A stretch of DNA of 57,570 bases from Candidatus Woesearchaeota archaeon (lineage in GTDB: Archaea; Nanobdellota; Nanobdellia; Woesearchaeales; DSVV01), in NCBI GenBank assembly GCA_016214075.1, contig JACRPI010000027.1, positions 1 to 57,570 on the forward strand, written 5' to 3'. Below, piece after piece: positions 47,901 to 57,467 of this stretch. The notes beneath the pieces were generated by a model. The model saw only the letters and a list, made by a program, of their open reading frames with translations, searched no databases and had not been told where the DNA came from. The translations under genes were made by a program, and so were the position numbers. The stretch's first letter is position 1. Each line of letters starts with the position of its first letter.

Positions 47901-49583
47901 CTATAATGCGTCAATATCATCTTGAATATCAGCGATTTCTGCTTCCATATCTTCAATGTAATCCGCGACTTCGTCTTCAAGATCATCAAGCAGATCATCT
48001 GCCTCGCTTTCATCGCCAAGGTCAATCTTTGTGTCAATATCATCCATGTCATCAGCGTATCCTTGGTTTGCTTCCTGCACTTCATCAAGAAGATCGTCTA
48101 TTGCACTATCAACATCCTTATAATCATCGCTTGTGGAACTTTCTCCGCTCTGCGAAAGCTCGTTGTAAAGCGCAGTCACATCATCTTCAAGATCATCAAG
48201 ATCATCTTCAAGTGTTTCCAAGCGATCGCGCAATGCTTCTTCGTCATCGCCTTCCTGCAATGCGGCTTCTTCTTCAGCTTCAGAGTAGCAATCAAGACGT
48301 TCATCTTCAGCGTTTGCGGCAGCAAGGCAGTCAGCGATTTCTGTTTGGGTATCGCCGTCAATACCATAATCATCGTAACATGCGGTACGCTGGTAGGAAT
48401 AGCTTGCGCTTTCCATGCAATCAACAAATGCCTGATAATCTGCAGTTGCGGATCCACCGGAGGAACTTCCAGAACCAGCCTTATAATATTCACTATTTAA
48501 TCCGCGTTGAGCGGTTTGCTGCGCGTTGAGAAGTTTGGAAATTGCGCCAACCCCTTTCTTCGTCAGGACAAGTTCTTCAGCGTCTTCAAGATACGCTTCA
48601 GCTTGTGCAAGAACAACTTCTGCTTTAGAAGTATCATAATCATCACCCTGTTGTTCCTCAATGTATTCAACAAGGGTTTCAATCGCGTCTTGCGCGTCTT
48701 CATAATAACTGTCAAGGTCATAATCGTTGAGAAGCGTATCAAGATCCTGTTCTTCTTCAACTTCTTCTTCAGGTTCTTCCTCTACTTCTTCATCTTCAGT
48801 TTCCTCAGCGTCATCATCTTCGTCAGCGTCGTCATCTTCAATGACAACTTCCGCGCAAAGAGTGCCCCCTTTCGCGGTTAACGCGTCGCGCGCTGTCGTA
48901 AGAGAAGTTTGCGAAGATTTCAACGCTTCTTGCGCGCTTTTAATTGTTGCAACAACATCAGTAAGGTCTCCACCTGAATTTAAGAGATCTTCCGCCGCGT
49001 CAATTTGTTCATCTGCTTTTGCGATGTCTGCAGAAAATGTAGTATATGCGTCGTCAAGCGCGGTGCTGCTTGTGGATAATTCTCCAATGCCGCATGCTAA
49101 TTTCGCGTCAATAATTTCTCCTTTGTCCACAAGCGCGTCCACTGCAGCGAAAAGATCCTCTACAGTTTTTTGTTTGAGATCATCTGCAATAGATTTCCAT
49201 GCTGTTTTCACCGCAGCAAGGACATCATCATATTCTTCTTTTGAATCCGCGTATTGGAGGTCGTCAAGCGCCTGTTCAAGTTCTTCCTGCGCGTCAGCAT
49301 TTGTTGCGTCATTGACGTAATACACATACGCGAGCATAAGGTTGATTGTATCTTTCGCGTAAGGAAGCGCCGCGTCAAGAAGCTCATCTTCTATGTCTTC
49401 GCAGCCATCATCAAGAAGCTGACATTCTTTAAGTTCGTCTTTAAGATCAAGAAATTTTTCCTGCGATTTCTCGTAAGAGGAAAGAAGAGAAGAAACAGAA
49501 TCTGCTGCCGCGAATGGCATGACCAAAAGCGCGAGAAGGAGCGCAATAAGCTTCAATGAAACAGTTTTGACGGAATTATTCAT
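47901..49583 (-). CDS. Large secreted acidic helical-repeat protein
   Basis: 560 residues from ATG 49583 after GAGGTG. Signal peptide (SLKLIALLLALLVMPFAAA) then helical Ala/Asp/Leu repeats (KELKECQLLDDGCEDIEDEL; DAALPYAKDTINLMLAYVYY; and similar), a Glu/Asp/Val-rich linker near 240-275 (EDDDADEDDDAEETEDEE), a second helical part with Cys pairs (VDCMESASYSYQRTACYDD, EIADCLAAANAEDERLDC), and an Asp/Leu-rich coiled-coil end. Very acidic throughout. Probably a surface or periplasmic structural protein. First gene of an operon with 47698 and 47358. Confidence 0.65.
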   Translation of the reverse strand: MNNSVKTVSLKLIALLLALLVMPFAAADSVSSLLSSYEKSQEKFLDLKDELKECQLLDDGCEDIEDELLDAALPYAKDTINLMLAYVYYVNDATNADAQEELEQALDDLQYADSKEEYDDVLAAVKTAWKSIADDLKQKTVEDLFAAVDALVDKGEIIDAKLACGIGELSTSSTALDDAYTTFSADIAKADEQIDAAEDLLNSGGDLTDVVATIKSAQEALKSSQTSLTTARDALTAKGGTLCAEVVIEDDDADEDDDAEETEDEEVEEEPEEEVEEEQDLDTLLNDYDLDSYYEDAQDAIETLVEYIEEQQGDDYDTSKAEVVLAQAEAYLEDAEELVLTKKGVGAISKLLNAQQTAQRGLNSEYYKAGSGSSSGGSATADYQAFVDCMESASYSYQRTACYDDYGIDGDTQTEIADCLAAANAEDERLDCYSEAEEEAALQEGDDEEALRDRLETLEDDLDDLEDDVTALYNELSQSGESSTSDDYKDVDSAIDDLLDEVQEANQGYADDMDDIDTKIDLGDESEADDLLDDLEDEVADYIEDMEAEIADIQDDIDAL

Positions 49584-49773
49584 GAAAAACACCTCAGTAT
49601 CGACGATAATAGGAAATGTGAAAGTGGTTATCCTATTTAAACATTGCTGTTCAGAAGAAAAGAAAGAAGAGAAAGCCAAAAATGAGTCAAATGTGACACA
49701 ACATTTTTAAGAGGAGGGGATTTACAAGATAAAATAAGACTATAAGAGAGTAGTAACAAAAGCACGATACCGT

Positions 49774-50415
49774 ATGACCAATAGCTATACAATAGAAATT
49801 GTTGATGAAAGAGCAGAAGAAATAGAGCGTTCTTTAGAAACACGACTGCATGAAATTACAACAGACAGAGTAACGACAACTGCAGAAGTATGTACTGCGT
49901 TGGAAATTCTTAGCAATCTTATGAGCACATTGCCTCGATTATATATGCGAACATTAGAAGAAGAAAACACTGGCGGAGAACTTTATGGAGAAGATATAGA
50001 AAGAGCGGCAAGCTATGAAGAAGAGATAGGAGAGTACTACAAAAGAATAATTATAGAAGATGATGGGAATGCGGCAAACATTCAGAAATATTCTGAAAGA
50101 GCGAAGTATCTCGCAATTCCAAAAGGAGCATTAATGCAGATACAGCGAGTTCTTGGGCTTGCGGTAAACAAGATGGACAGAGAAAAAGGGAGAGAAAATA
50201 ATTTTTACCAAAGAATAAAAGAAGAAGCGGAAAGAGAAGAAATACCATTTACAGAAACTGTGCTTCGGGAGTTTGTACAGATGGATATTGGAAGAAGAAA
50301 TGAAGGGGATACAATTTTCCTCGGACTTACAGACCCAGGATACGTGATTATAGAGAGTTTCCATTACATCGTAAAAAAGTATTGTGAAGAACAGAGCCAA
50401 ACACAACCCATTTAA
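49774..50415 (+). CDS. Unknown helical protein
   Basis: 213 residues, charged and mostly helical (IVDERAEEIERSLETRLHEI; AKYLAIPKGALMQIQRVLGLAV). No motif recognised. It lies 24 bases upstream of mutS on the same strand and may be co-transcribed, though a repair role is only a guess from position. Confidence 0.55.
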   Translation: MTNSYTIEIVDERAEEIERSLETRLHEITTDRVTTTAEVCTALEILSNLMSTLPRLYMRTLEEENTGGELYGEDIERAASYEEEIGEYYKRIIIEDDGNAANIQKYSERAKYLAIPKGALMQIQRVLGLAVNKMDREKGRENNFYQRIKEEAEREEIPFTETVLREFVQMDIGRRNEGDTIFLGLTDPGYVIIESFHYIVKKYCEEQSQTQPI

Positions 50416-50439
50416 AGAAAATAAGAACCTCTTTTTTCT

Positions 50440-52980
50440 ATGACAACCCCTGCAATGAAGCAGTTTCATGAAACAAAAATACTCTACCCTGATTGCCTCA
50501 TTTTATTCCGGATGGGCGACTTTTATGAAACATTCTACGAAGACGCGATCAAAGCGGCGCAGGTTCTCGAAATCACACTCACAAAACGGGGAAAAGAAAA
50601 AGATGGGCATCCAATTCCGCTTGCGGGAATTCCGTATCATGCTTTGGAGCAATATCTCGCAAAACTTGTCCGCGCGAATGTTAAAGTCGCGATCTGTGAA
50701 CAGCTGGAAGATCCAAAGCAGGCAAAGGGAGTCGTCAAGCGCGGCGTTGTCCGAATTGTCACCCCAGGCACAATTATAGAACAAACACTTCTGACAGACA
50801 AAAGCAATAATTATATTATGGCAATTGCCGCTGAAACAACAGAAGCGTATGAAAGTAAAATAAGTGGAACAAAAGGAACAAGCGCGGCAGGAGGAAAGAA
50901 AGTAGGCATCGCGGTTGCGGATCTTTCCACAAGCGAGTTTTTCTGCGCAGAAGTTCCCATAAATGAAATTCTTAATGAAATTGTCCGCTATAATCCAAGT
51001 GAAATAGTCATAGAAGAAAGCAAAAAAAAGCAAACACCTACACCAACATTTCTTGAAGCGTGCAAAAAGAAAAATAAATTCATTAATCATATCCAGGATT
51101 TTTTCTTTCAATACAACAATGCCTACGCGACAATCACGCGGCATTTCAAGACCCATTCGTTGGAAGGTTTTGGCATTGAAGAAAAGAGAGCAGCGACCTG
51201 CGCGGCAGGAGCGTTGTTATTTCACCTCAAAGAAACACAGAAATCCAATGTTTCTTCGATACAAAAAATAAAATATATCTCTAATGAACAGTATATGCTT
51301 CTCGATGAAACAACGCTCAATAATCTTGAAGTGATGAGAAGTCTTCATGACGCGTCCGCGAAACACACGCTTCTCAGCGCCATTGATCAGACAAGAACAC
51401 CGATGGGCGGCAGAATGCTCAAGAAATGGCTCATGCAACCCCTCCTCCAAAAAGAAGCGATAGAAAACAGGCTTGACGCGGTGGATGAACTCCGAAAAAA
51501 AATAGTGATGAAAGAAGAGATTGCGGAGCATCTTGATAAAATCTATGACATTGAACGGATTGTTTCGCGATTGAATCTCGGCTGCGGAAACGGCCGTGAT
51601 GTGCTTGCGCTGAAAAATTCGCTTGCGTGGATTCCGCAGATAAAAAACATCCTTCAATTGGTGGAGAGCAGTATGCTCAAAGAACTTTCTTCCATTGAAA
51701 CATGTCAAGATGTAGTCAAACTCTGTGAGACTGCGATTGCAGAGGATGCGCCAGTCTCAATACGAGAAGGAAATATAATAAAGAATGGATTTAGCAAAGA
51801 GCTTGATGAACTTCATGATATTTGCAAAAATGGGAAAACGTACATTCGACAAATGGAACAAAAAGAGCAAGAGCGCACAGGAATTAAAACACTGAAAATT
51901 GGATTTAACAGAGTATTTGGTTACTTTATTGAAATCACCGCGAAAAATATTCCTTTGGTTCCAAAAGAATATACCCGCAAGCAAACAACAGCGAATGGAG
52001 AGCGATATATTACAGAAGAACTCAAAGTCATGGAAGAGAAGATTCTCAGCGCGGAAGAAAAAATAAATCTTTTGGAATATGAATTATTTCAGGAGCTTGT
52101 TAAGCAGATAACAAGCCAGACAGAAAAATTGCAAAATGCGGGGCAGAGCATTGGCATGCTAGATGTGCTCCATAGTTTCGCGGAAACTGCGAGACAGAAA
52201 AATTATTGCAAACCAGAAATAACAGAAGAATTCGCAATTGAAATAAAAGAAGGCAGGCATCCTGTGATTGAACAGATTGAGCAGCAGTATATTCCCAATG
52301 ACATTGTCATAACAAAAGAAAATAGAACAATGATTATTACTGGACCAAACATGGCGGGAAAATCAACAGTGTTGAGGCAGGTTGCGTTGATCACCTTGCT
52401 AAGCCAGATGGGCAGTTTTGTTCCTGCGACAGAAGCGAAAATAAGCATTGTGGACAGAATTTTCTGCAGAGTAGGCGCGCACGATGATCTCACGCATGGT
52501 CAGAGCACGTTTATGGTCGAGATGAACGAAACCGCTTCTATTTTGAACAACGCGACAAATAAATCATTGATTATCATGGACGAAATTGGTAGAGGAACAT
52601 CAACATTTGATGGCGTGAGTATTGCGTGGAGTGTCGCGGAATATATCAACAATAAAATAGAAGCAAAAACAATGTTTGCGACGCACTATCACGCGCTCAC
52701 GAATTTAGAAAAGTATGAAGGAGTAAAGAATTATAATATTGCAGTTAAGGAAGAGCGAGACAACATTATTTTTCTGCGAAAACTTGTGCAGGGCGGCACA
52801 GATAAAAGCTATGGGATTCATGTCGCGAAGCTTGCGGGCATGCCTAAAGAAGTGATTGACCGCGCGAAAGAAATTCAGGCAAAGCTTGAGAATGAAAGCG
52901 AGATGGAAAACAAACTCCAGACAAAGCAGGGATTTATTGTGAATGAAAAAGCAGTGCAGAAGTCGTTGTTTGAATTGTAA
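50440..52980 (+). CDS. mutS: DNA mismatch repair protein MutS (MutS1)
   Basis: 846 residues. FRMGDFYETFYEDA near 24 is the mismatch-reading Phe-x-Glu motif; the clamp and connector domains follow; the ATPase has GPNMAGKSTVLRQVALI near 625, IIMDEIGRGTSTFDGVSIAW near 700 and ATHYHAL. The C-terminus ends QKSLFEL, a clamp-binding-like QxxLF peptide. Recognises mispairs and starts repair. MutS1 is patchy in archaea and usually bacterial in origin; no mutL is in the window. Confidence 0.96.
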   Translation: MTTPAMKQFHETKILYPDCLILFRMGDFYETFYEDAIKAAQVLEITLTKRGKEKDGHPIPLAGIPYHALEQYLAKLVRANVKVAICEQLEDPKQAKGVVKRGVVRIVTPGTIIEQTLLTDKSNNYIMAIAAETTEAYESKISGTKGTSAAGGKKVGIAVADLSTSEFFCAEVPINEILNEIVRYNPSEIVIEESKKKQTPTPTFLEACKKKNKFINHIQDFFFQYNNAYATITRHFKTHSLEGFGIEEKRAATCAAGALLFHLKETQKSNVSSIQKIKYISNEQYMLLDETTLNNLEVMRSLHDASAKHTLLSAIDQTRTPMGGRMLKKWLMQPLLQKEAIENRLDAVDELRKKIVMKEEIAEHLDKIYDIERIVSRLNLGCGNGRDVLALKNSLAWIPQIKNILQLVESSMLKELSSIETCQDVVKLCETAIAEDAPVSIREGNIIKNGFSKELDELHDICKNGKTYIRQMEQKEQERTGIKTLKIGFNRVFGYFIEITAKNIPLVPKEYTRKQTTANGERYITEELKVMEEKILSAEEKINLLEYELFQELVKQITSQTEKLQNAGQSIGMLDVLHSFAETARQKNYCKPEITEEFAIEIKEGRHPVIEQIEQQYIPNDIVITKENRTMIITGPNMAGKSTVLRQVALITLLSQMGSFVPATEAKISIVDRIFCRVGAHDDLTHGQSTFMVEMNETASILNNATNKSLIIMDEIGRGTSTFDGVSIAWSVAEYINNKIEAKTMFATHYHALTNLEKYEGVKNYNIAVKEERDNIIFLRKLVQGGTDKSYGIHVAKLAGMPKEVIDRAKEIQAKLENESEMENKLQTKQGFIVNEKAVQKSLFEL

Positions 52981-52994
52981 AGATTATAAGAGGG

Positions 52995-53984
52995 CTATAT
53001 ATATTTCTCTAACTTTCTCAAGACATCAGCAAAAGATTGATACCTCTTTTGAGGGAGCGGATGCGCTGCACGGAGAATGACGTCTCGTAGATCAGCAAGA
53101 ACCTCAAGTTCACCAAGAACGTGCAACATCTCTTGATGATAGACATCACTAACTAAATATGCAAGGTGAAGACATTGTGCTCGATCAGGATCTTTTTTGT
53201 GATTATCAAATATCCTTTCTCCTGGAAATGATCCAAGGAGAAGCGCATAAAGTGTTATGCCATAAGAAAACATATCATGAGTTGTTGGATTTTGTAGTGT
53301 TTTTCTTTTGTCTGTAAAGAATTCAGGAGGATAAAAGCCACAAGTCCCAAAAGCAACATTAGAATCTTTCATCAATCGCGTGTACTCTGGGTAAGAAACT
53401 GCCCACTCAAAATCACCTAAGCGAAGTGCTGATGCCCCATCTCTTTGAACAACAAAAATGTTGTTTGGTTTCACATCACCATGCACAAGCTGCGCTTTTT
53501 CAAACGCGTAAAGAACTTCTGCGATGCGATACGCGACAGCGGCAAATGCTGTTGTAGATTCTAAACTCAATTCATCAACATCTATAATATCTGAAAGAGA
53601 TCCTTCTGCTTGTTCAAACGCAAGTTCCACTGTTCGATCTAACGAAGATGCGGAGTGAAGGCGAAGACCTATGGAATCTGAAAAACGTTGGCTAAACACA
53701 ACTTCTCGTTCTCCAAGAAGTGTGCGAGGAACATACTTTGCGACAAACGTATTTGGAGGAGTATCTGGAAAAGGAAGAACAGCAACATCGAGGCGTGCGG
53801 TGCTAATTGCATAAACAGTTGGATAAGAAATACCATCTGCTTCAACTTTCACATTCAGTGGACGAGAAGCGCCATTATATCTTTTCTGAACAAGCCCTGA
53901 AATATGACGAAGCCAGCGAACCTGACGGTCAAGAGAAATATTTCTCCATTGTTCCACTGCTGCTATAGGATCATATGCAGGCAT
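52995..53984 (-). CDS. Ser/Thr protein kinase-like protein (A)
   Basis: 329 residues. The N-lobe is weakly conserved (AVLPFPDTPPNTFVAKYVPR with the VAIK-type Lys). The catalytic loop is LVHGDVKPNNIFVVQ (HRD written HGD, Asp kept), the metal loop RLGDFEWAVS (DFG written DFE), then FGTCGFYPPEFF and DMFSYGITLYALLLG. The DFE change may alter Mg2+ binding, so activity is uncertain. Its ATG overlaps the stop of the second kinase gene (TAATG), so the two are translationally coupled. Confidence 0.82.
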   Translation of the reverse strand: MPAYDPIAAVEQWRNISLDRQVRWLRHISGLVQKRYNGASRPLNVKVEADGISYPTVYAISTARLDVAVLPFPDTPPNTFVAKYVPRTLLGEREVVFSQRFSDSIGLRLHSASSLDRTVELAFEQAEGSLSDIIDVDELSLESTTAFAAVAYRIAEVLYAFEKAQLVHGDVKPNNIFVVQRDGASALRLGDFEWAVSYPEYTRLMKDSNVAFGTCGFYPPEFFTDKRKTLQNPTTHDMFSYGITLYALLLGSFPGERIFDNHKKDPDRAQCLHLAYLVSDVYHQEMLHVLGELEVLADLRDVILRAAHPLPQKRYQSFADVLRKLEKYI

Positions 53985-54910
53985 TAAGGGTCACCTAAAA
54001 TGCAGAGAATGTCTCCAAAAGACTCCGGACGCGCGCGAGGGTCAGGATGCGTGCAGGAATAAATAATTTCAGAAATTTCCGGAGTTGCGTCACTAAAGAG
54101 AAAATGCAGGAGATCCATTCTATACGCGCCAGAAAGCATTCGTTCTTTAAGTTGATCGGGATCAATGTCTCTTGCCAAATTTTTTCTTTGAAGCAAGTGG
54201 GAGAGAAGAACGCCATACGCAAAAATGTCTGCGCGAGAACAGGGAGACGTTTCAGAAGAAGTATAAAGAATATCCAACTCCTCTGGATCATCTCGATATG
54301 CTTCAGGAGGAATATATCCTGGTGTGCCTATTGGAAGACCAAGATGGTGTTCTTCAAATCTGCGAATGGGCATTGTAACACCAAAATCAGCAAGGCGAAG
54401 AATTTCTCTATCTCTATTTTGCATATAACAAAGAACGTTATCTGCTTTAAGATCATAATGCCCTAAACCGCGAAGCTCAAGTTCATAACAGAGAAATGCA
54501 AGATCGCGCGCGAGTGCGAGAAGGTGATCCGAATCTTCAATAAGAAGTTTTGAGAGAGGCATATCTGCTTGTTCCATAACCATCTCAACACCACGTTCAA
54601 GAACAGAAACATCGAGTAATCGTGGCCCAAGTTCTCCTGAGAAAACACGAGTGTAATGAAGTTCGCTATGCCCGAATTTAGTGAGCGGAAGATATTTGAC
54701 AACAAGCGAACCAGGAGGAGAAGAAATAGAGAAGACTGTCCTTTTAGCATTGAGTGGTTGAACGTTGCCAGAGAAAGGGTTACGATCAGAAAGAACCGCT
54801 ACCCAATTCGTTGCGCAAAAGAGTTGACGATATAAAGCATCGTGAGCAGAGCTATAATGTTCAAAAGGATCGTCAACGACAGCGTCAATAGATTGGGAAT
54901 CTCTTATCAT
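53984..54910 (-). CDS. Ser/Thr protein kinase-like protein (B)
   Basis: 308 residues from ATG 54910, which lies 10 or so bases after the start site predicted from TATATAAAC near 54945. SLVVKYLPLTKFGHSE holds the ATP-site Lys; LGHYDLKADNVLCYMQ is the catalytic loop (HYD, Lys and Asn present), RLADFGVTMPIRR the DFG motif, and GTPGYIPPEAYRDD the P+1 loop. This copy keeps all catalytic motifs, in contrast with A. Possibly the active partner of a kinase/pseudokinase pair. Confidence 0.84.
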   Translation of the reverse strand: MIRDSQSIDAVVDDPFEHYSSAHDALYRQLFCATNWVAVLSDRNPFSGNVQPLNAKRTVFSISSPPGSLVVKYLPLTKFGHSELHYTRVFSGELGPRLLDVSVLERGVEMVMEQADMPLSKLLIEDSDHLLALARDLAFLCYELELRGLGHYDLKADNVLCYMQNRDREILRLADFGVTMPIRRFEEHHLGLPIGTPGYIPPEAYRDDPEELDILYTSSETSPCSRADIFAYGVLLSHLLQRKNLARDIDPDQLKERMLSGAYRMDLLHFLFSDATPEISEIIYSCTHPDPRARPESFGDILCILGDP

Positions 54911-55098
54911 AAACAGAAGAAAACAACCCATTCTTTTTAAAGTTTATATAAAATATAAGCCAACAAATACGTCAAAAGAGGACCAAATAAAACAGATTTT
55001 TCGAAAAAGCATCATTTTTGTCATAAGGATTAAATAAAAAAGCCTCCTACAAGGTAAAAAGAAACAGTAGGTGTGAAAACTCTATACAGGTGTAAACA

Positions 55099-55323
55099 AT
55101 GCTCGATGCGTATATTATTGATTGGAGAAAAAGAGAAGAAGAAAGAAGAAGAGAACAAATTGACGATCGACAACCACGCACAGAGGTTTATGTCCCAGTT
55201 GATCCATGGGCTGAACAACGAAGAGAATATGAGAGAAGTAAACTTCCACCAGATAGAGGAGTTATAATAGTAGATTTAAATTTAAGACCAGCATACCAAT
55301 CAAATCTCGAGGGTCGCTTATAG
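55099..55323 (+). CDS. Small charged protein
   Basis: 74 residues. Very basic/acidic first third (DWRKREEERRREQIDDRQPR), then VYVPVDPWAEQRREYERSKLPP and RGVIIVDLNLRP. No family. It is followed two bases later by the next gene on the same strand, suggesting a two-gene operon. Confidence 0.5.
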   Translation: MLDAYIIDWRKREEERRREQIDDRQPRTEVYVPVDPWAEQRREYERSKLPPDRGVIIVDLNLRPAYQSNLEGRL

Positions 55324-55325
55324 AT

Positions 55326-55916
55326 ATGGTAGGACAACAATCTCTTAACGATATTGTTGCAAATCGCAAACTAATTCTCGAAGACATACTTTCTTTGTGG
55401 GCTGAAGGAACAAACGAACAAAAAGCTGCTGCAATAGATGGCTTCGCAAAACTAGAAAAGCCAAAATACAGAGCAATGATGGAAACGCTGGAGAGACAAT
55501 GTGACAAGTATGAGAAAGTTGTAGGAAAAGAATTCCTTGAGCCATATGAACTACCGCCAAAAGATCCAACACAACTGCGCAGATATTTTATTGTTCTAAA
55601 TTATATTCGTCAAATTTCAGACGGAAATGATGCCTCAAGAAGTTTAGTTGCAAAAAGAATCGCAACGATGAAGCCAGAAGAATACTCATATGCAATACAG
55701 GCATTGAAAAGTGCAAATGAACATCCTAATGGTGGTGATGAAGCAAGAGAATTATTATGGGATACGGGAAGATTAGGATTCATTCCAGTTCAAAGTGCCG
55801 GACAGCAAGCAAGAGTATATGAAGAAAGAAGATCGTATGACCCTGCTGCAGCAGAACGAGCAAGAAGAGGACGAGAAGAAGCATTCAACTTATTGCATTA
55901 TGATGGAAATAAATAA
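55326..55916 (+). CDS. Unknown soluble helical protein
   Basis: 196 residues. Helical, with DIVANRKLILEDILSLWAEG, MMETLERQCDKYEKVVGKEF and a Arg/Glu/Ala-rich C-terminus (ERARRGREEAFNLLHYDGNK). No motif recognised. Co-directional with the gene at 55099 and convergent with 55929. Confidence 0.5.
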   Translation: MVGQQSLNDIVANRKLILEDILSLWAEGTNEQKAAAIDGFAKLEKPKYRAMMETLERQCDKYEKVVGKEFLEPYELPPKDPTQLRRYFIVLNYIRQISDGNDASRSLVAKRIATMKPEEYSYAIQALKSANEHPNGGDEARELLWDTGRLGFIPVQSAGQQARVYEERRSYDPAAAERARRGREEAFNLLHYDGNK

Positions 55917-55928
55917 GAAGAATAGAAA

Positions 55929-56570
55929 TTATCTCTTCGGCATCAAACCAAGAACAGCTTTATGCGCGCGGACAAGATCATCGCTTTTCACGTAAATGAG
56001 CATTTCTGGAACTGCGCTGATTAATTCATAGATAGAAACACCATGCAATGCAATTTCATGGCTTAATCGTGCATAGACACCAACAGTTTCTGCCGCCTTG
56101 CTGTTCATGGTAATTCGAATTTCCGCGAGATCTGGGGTGACAGAAAGAACATTTTCTTTGTTGAAAAGGCAAACTTTTTTGTCGAGATCTTTCTGGTTCA
56201 AAAATAATTTAATGATTTCTTTGCTCTTCACCATTCTGAAATTTTCCTTTAAGACATTTTTACCAACAAAGTCCTGACTAATGGTTTTATACTCCACTTC
56301 TTTCATGGTAATGCAGGAAACGTAATTTTTTGTTGTGACCACAGAAGATTGTAATACCGCATCGATATCTTTTGTGTTGTCTTCAAAGACATTTTCTGTT
56401 TCATAGCGGCGGATTGCGCTAATAACTGCGTCCATAGAAGCGTCAAGATGATATTTGTCAATAAGAAAGCGAGCAAGTCCTCTGATATTGATAAGTCCAC
56501 GTTGAAGGTCTTTCTGAATACTCACGTCATCTGCGATGTAACGCCAAACCAAAGTATTGATACTTGCCAT
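55929..56570 (-). CDS. ACT-like domain protein
   Basis: 213 residues from ATG 56570 (a longer frame starts upstream of the TATATAAAT box near 56595). The N-terminal half is helical (LVWRYIADDVSIQKDL); the C-terminal half has VLSVTPDLAEIRITMNSKAAETVGVYARLSHEIALHG, an ACT-like beta-alpha-beta pattern seen in amino-acid sensing domains. Ligand unknown. Likely regulator. Confidence 0.55.
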   Translation of the reverse strand: MASINTLVWRYIADDVSIQKDLQRGLINIRGLARFLIDKYHLDASMDAVISAIRRYETENVFEDNTKDIDAVLQSSVVTTKNYVSCITMKEVEYKTISQDFVGKNVLKENFRMVKSKEIIKLFLNQKDLDKKVCLFNKENVLSVTPDLAEIRITMNSKAAETVGVYARLSHEIALHGVSIYELISAVPEMLIYVKSDDLVRAHKAVLGLMPKR

Positions 56571-56720
56571 AATTGACACAAATGAGTATGGATTTATATA
56601 CCTATCTGTCACGAAATTTGTAAAAATCGACCAAAATTTAATGAAGATGACTAAATTATAATGAGCTTGACTTTTTTATAAGGATAAAATTATAAGAGGA
56701 AATAGGGTTTCTAAAAAAAG

Positions 56721-57467
56721 ATGACCAATAGAATGCAAAGAAATGGAACGCAGTATGCATATCTGCTCCGAAATTATGCTCTTTACGTGGGCGCGCATAC
56801 AATAAAGGGGTCGATGAGAGGCTATAACAACGATATCATCGTCGCGGACAGAAATGTTTTTGCTGTCGCGGATGGCGCAGGAACCCAGGAAGAAAGAGGA
56901 ATTCCGAGTGTGATTGTGGGGAGAGAAATACGACGAGACGGAACAATGCACTGGGGAGCAACGCCGGCATTCCCGCTTGAAGGAATTATCAGAAGCAGTC
57001 ATAAAAAAATCCAGCGCTGGAAAAAAGAAGAAGGAACCTATGGAGGAACAACAGCAAGTGTGGTAAGAATTTATGAAAATGGAAGAGTCAACGCGGAGCT
57101 TGCGCATGTGGGAGACTCACGAATCTACAAAGGAAATGTGCGCACAGAAGCGCCCCTTATACAGCTCACAGAAGACCAAAATGAAGTGAAAAAACTTCTC
57201 GAAGCAGGAGTGGCGTGGAATAGTTTGGATGTTCAACAGGCAAGAAAAAGACCAAAACTTGTTGGTTTAGATGGAGACATAACTGTTGCCGGGAGAGAAT
57301 ATCCTGTTGAAGAGGGGGATTTTTTTCTGTTGTGCACGGATGGATTGACAAAAGCGTTGAGTAATGACATATTAAGCAGTGAAGTGTATGAGCTTTGGAG
57401 AGGGCGGAAAGAAATAACAGTTGCGAGAAAACTTAGAGCCTATCCCATTAGATTGACCTCCATGTAA
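56721..57467 (+). pseudogene. PP2C-type Ser/Thr phosphatase, C-terminus truncated by an IS element
   Basis: 248 residues before a stop. Metal motifs RGYNNDIIVADRN (near 33), VFAVADGAGTQEE, GGTTASVV (near 109), LAHVGDSRIY (near 128) and FFLLCTDGLTKAL (near 203) are intact. The last metal motif (DNxT) of PP2C is missing: after LRAYPI the frame runs into the end of a transposon (RLTSM then stop). It would remove phosphate from kinase substrates. Function may be lost or altered. The final codons overlap the transposase end. Confidence 0.85.
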
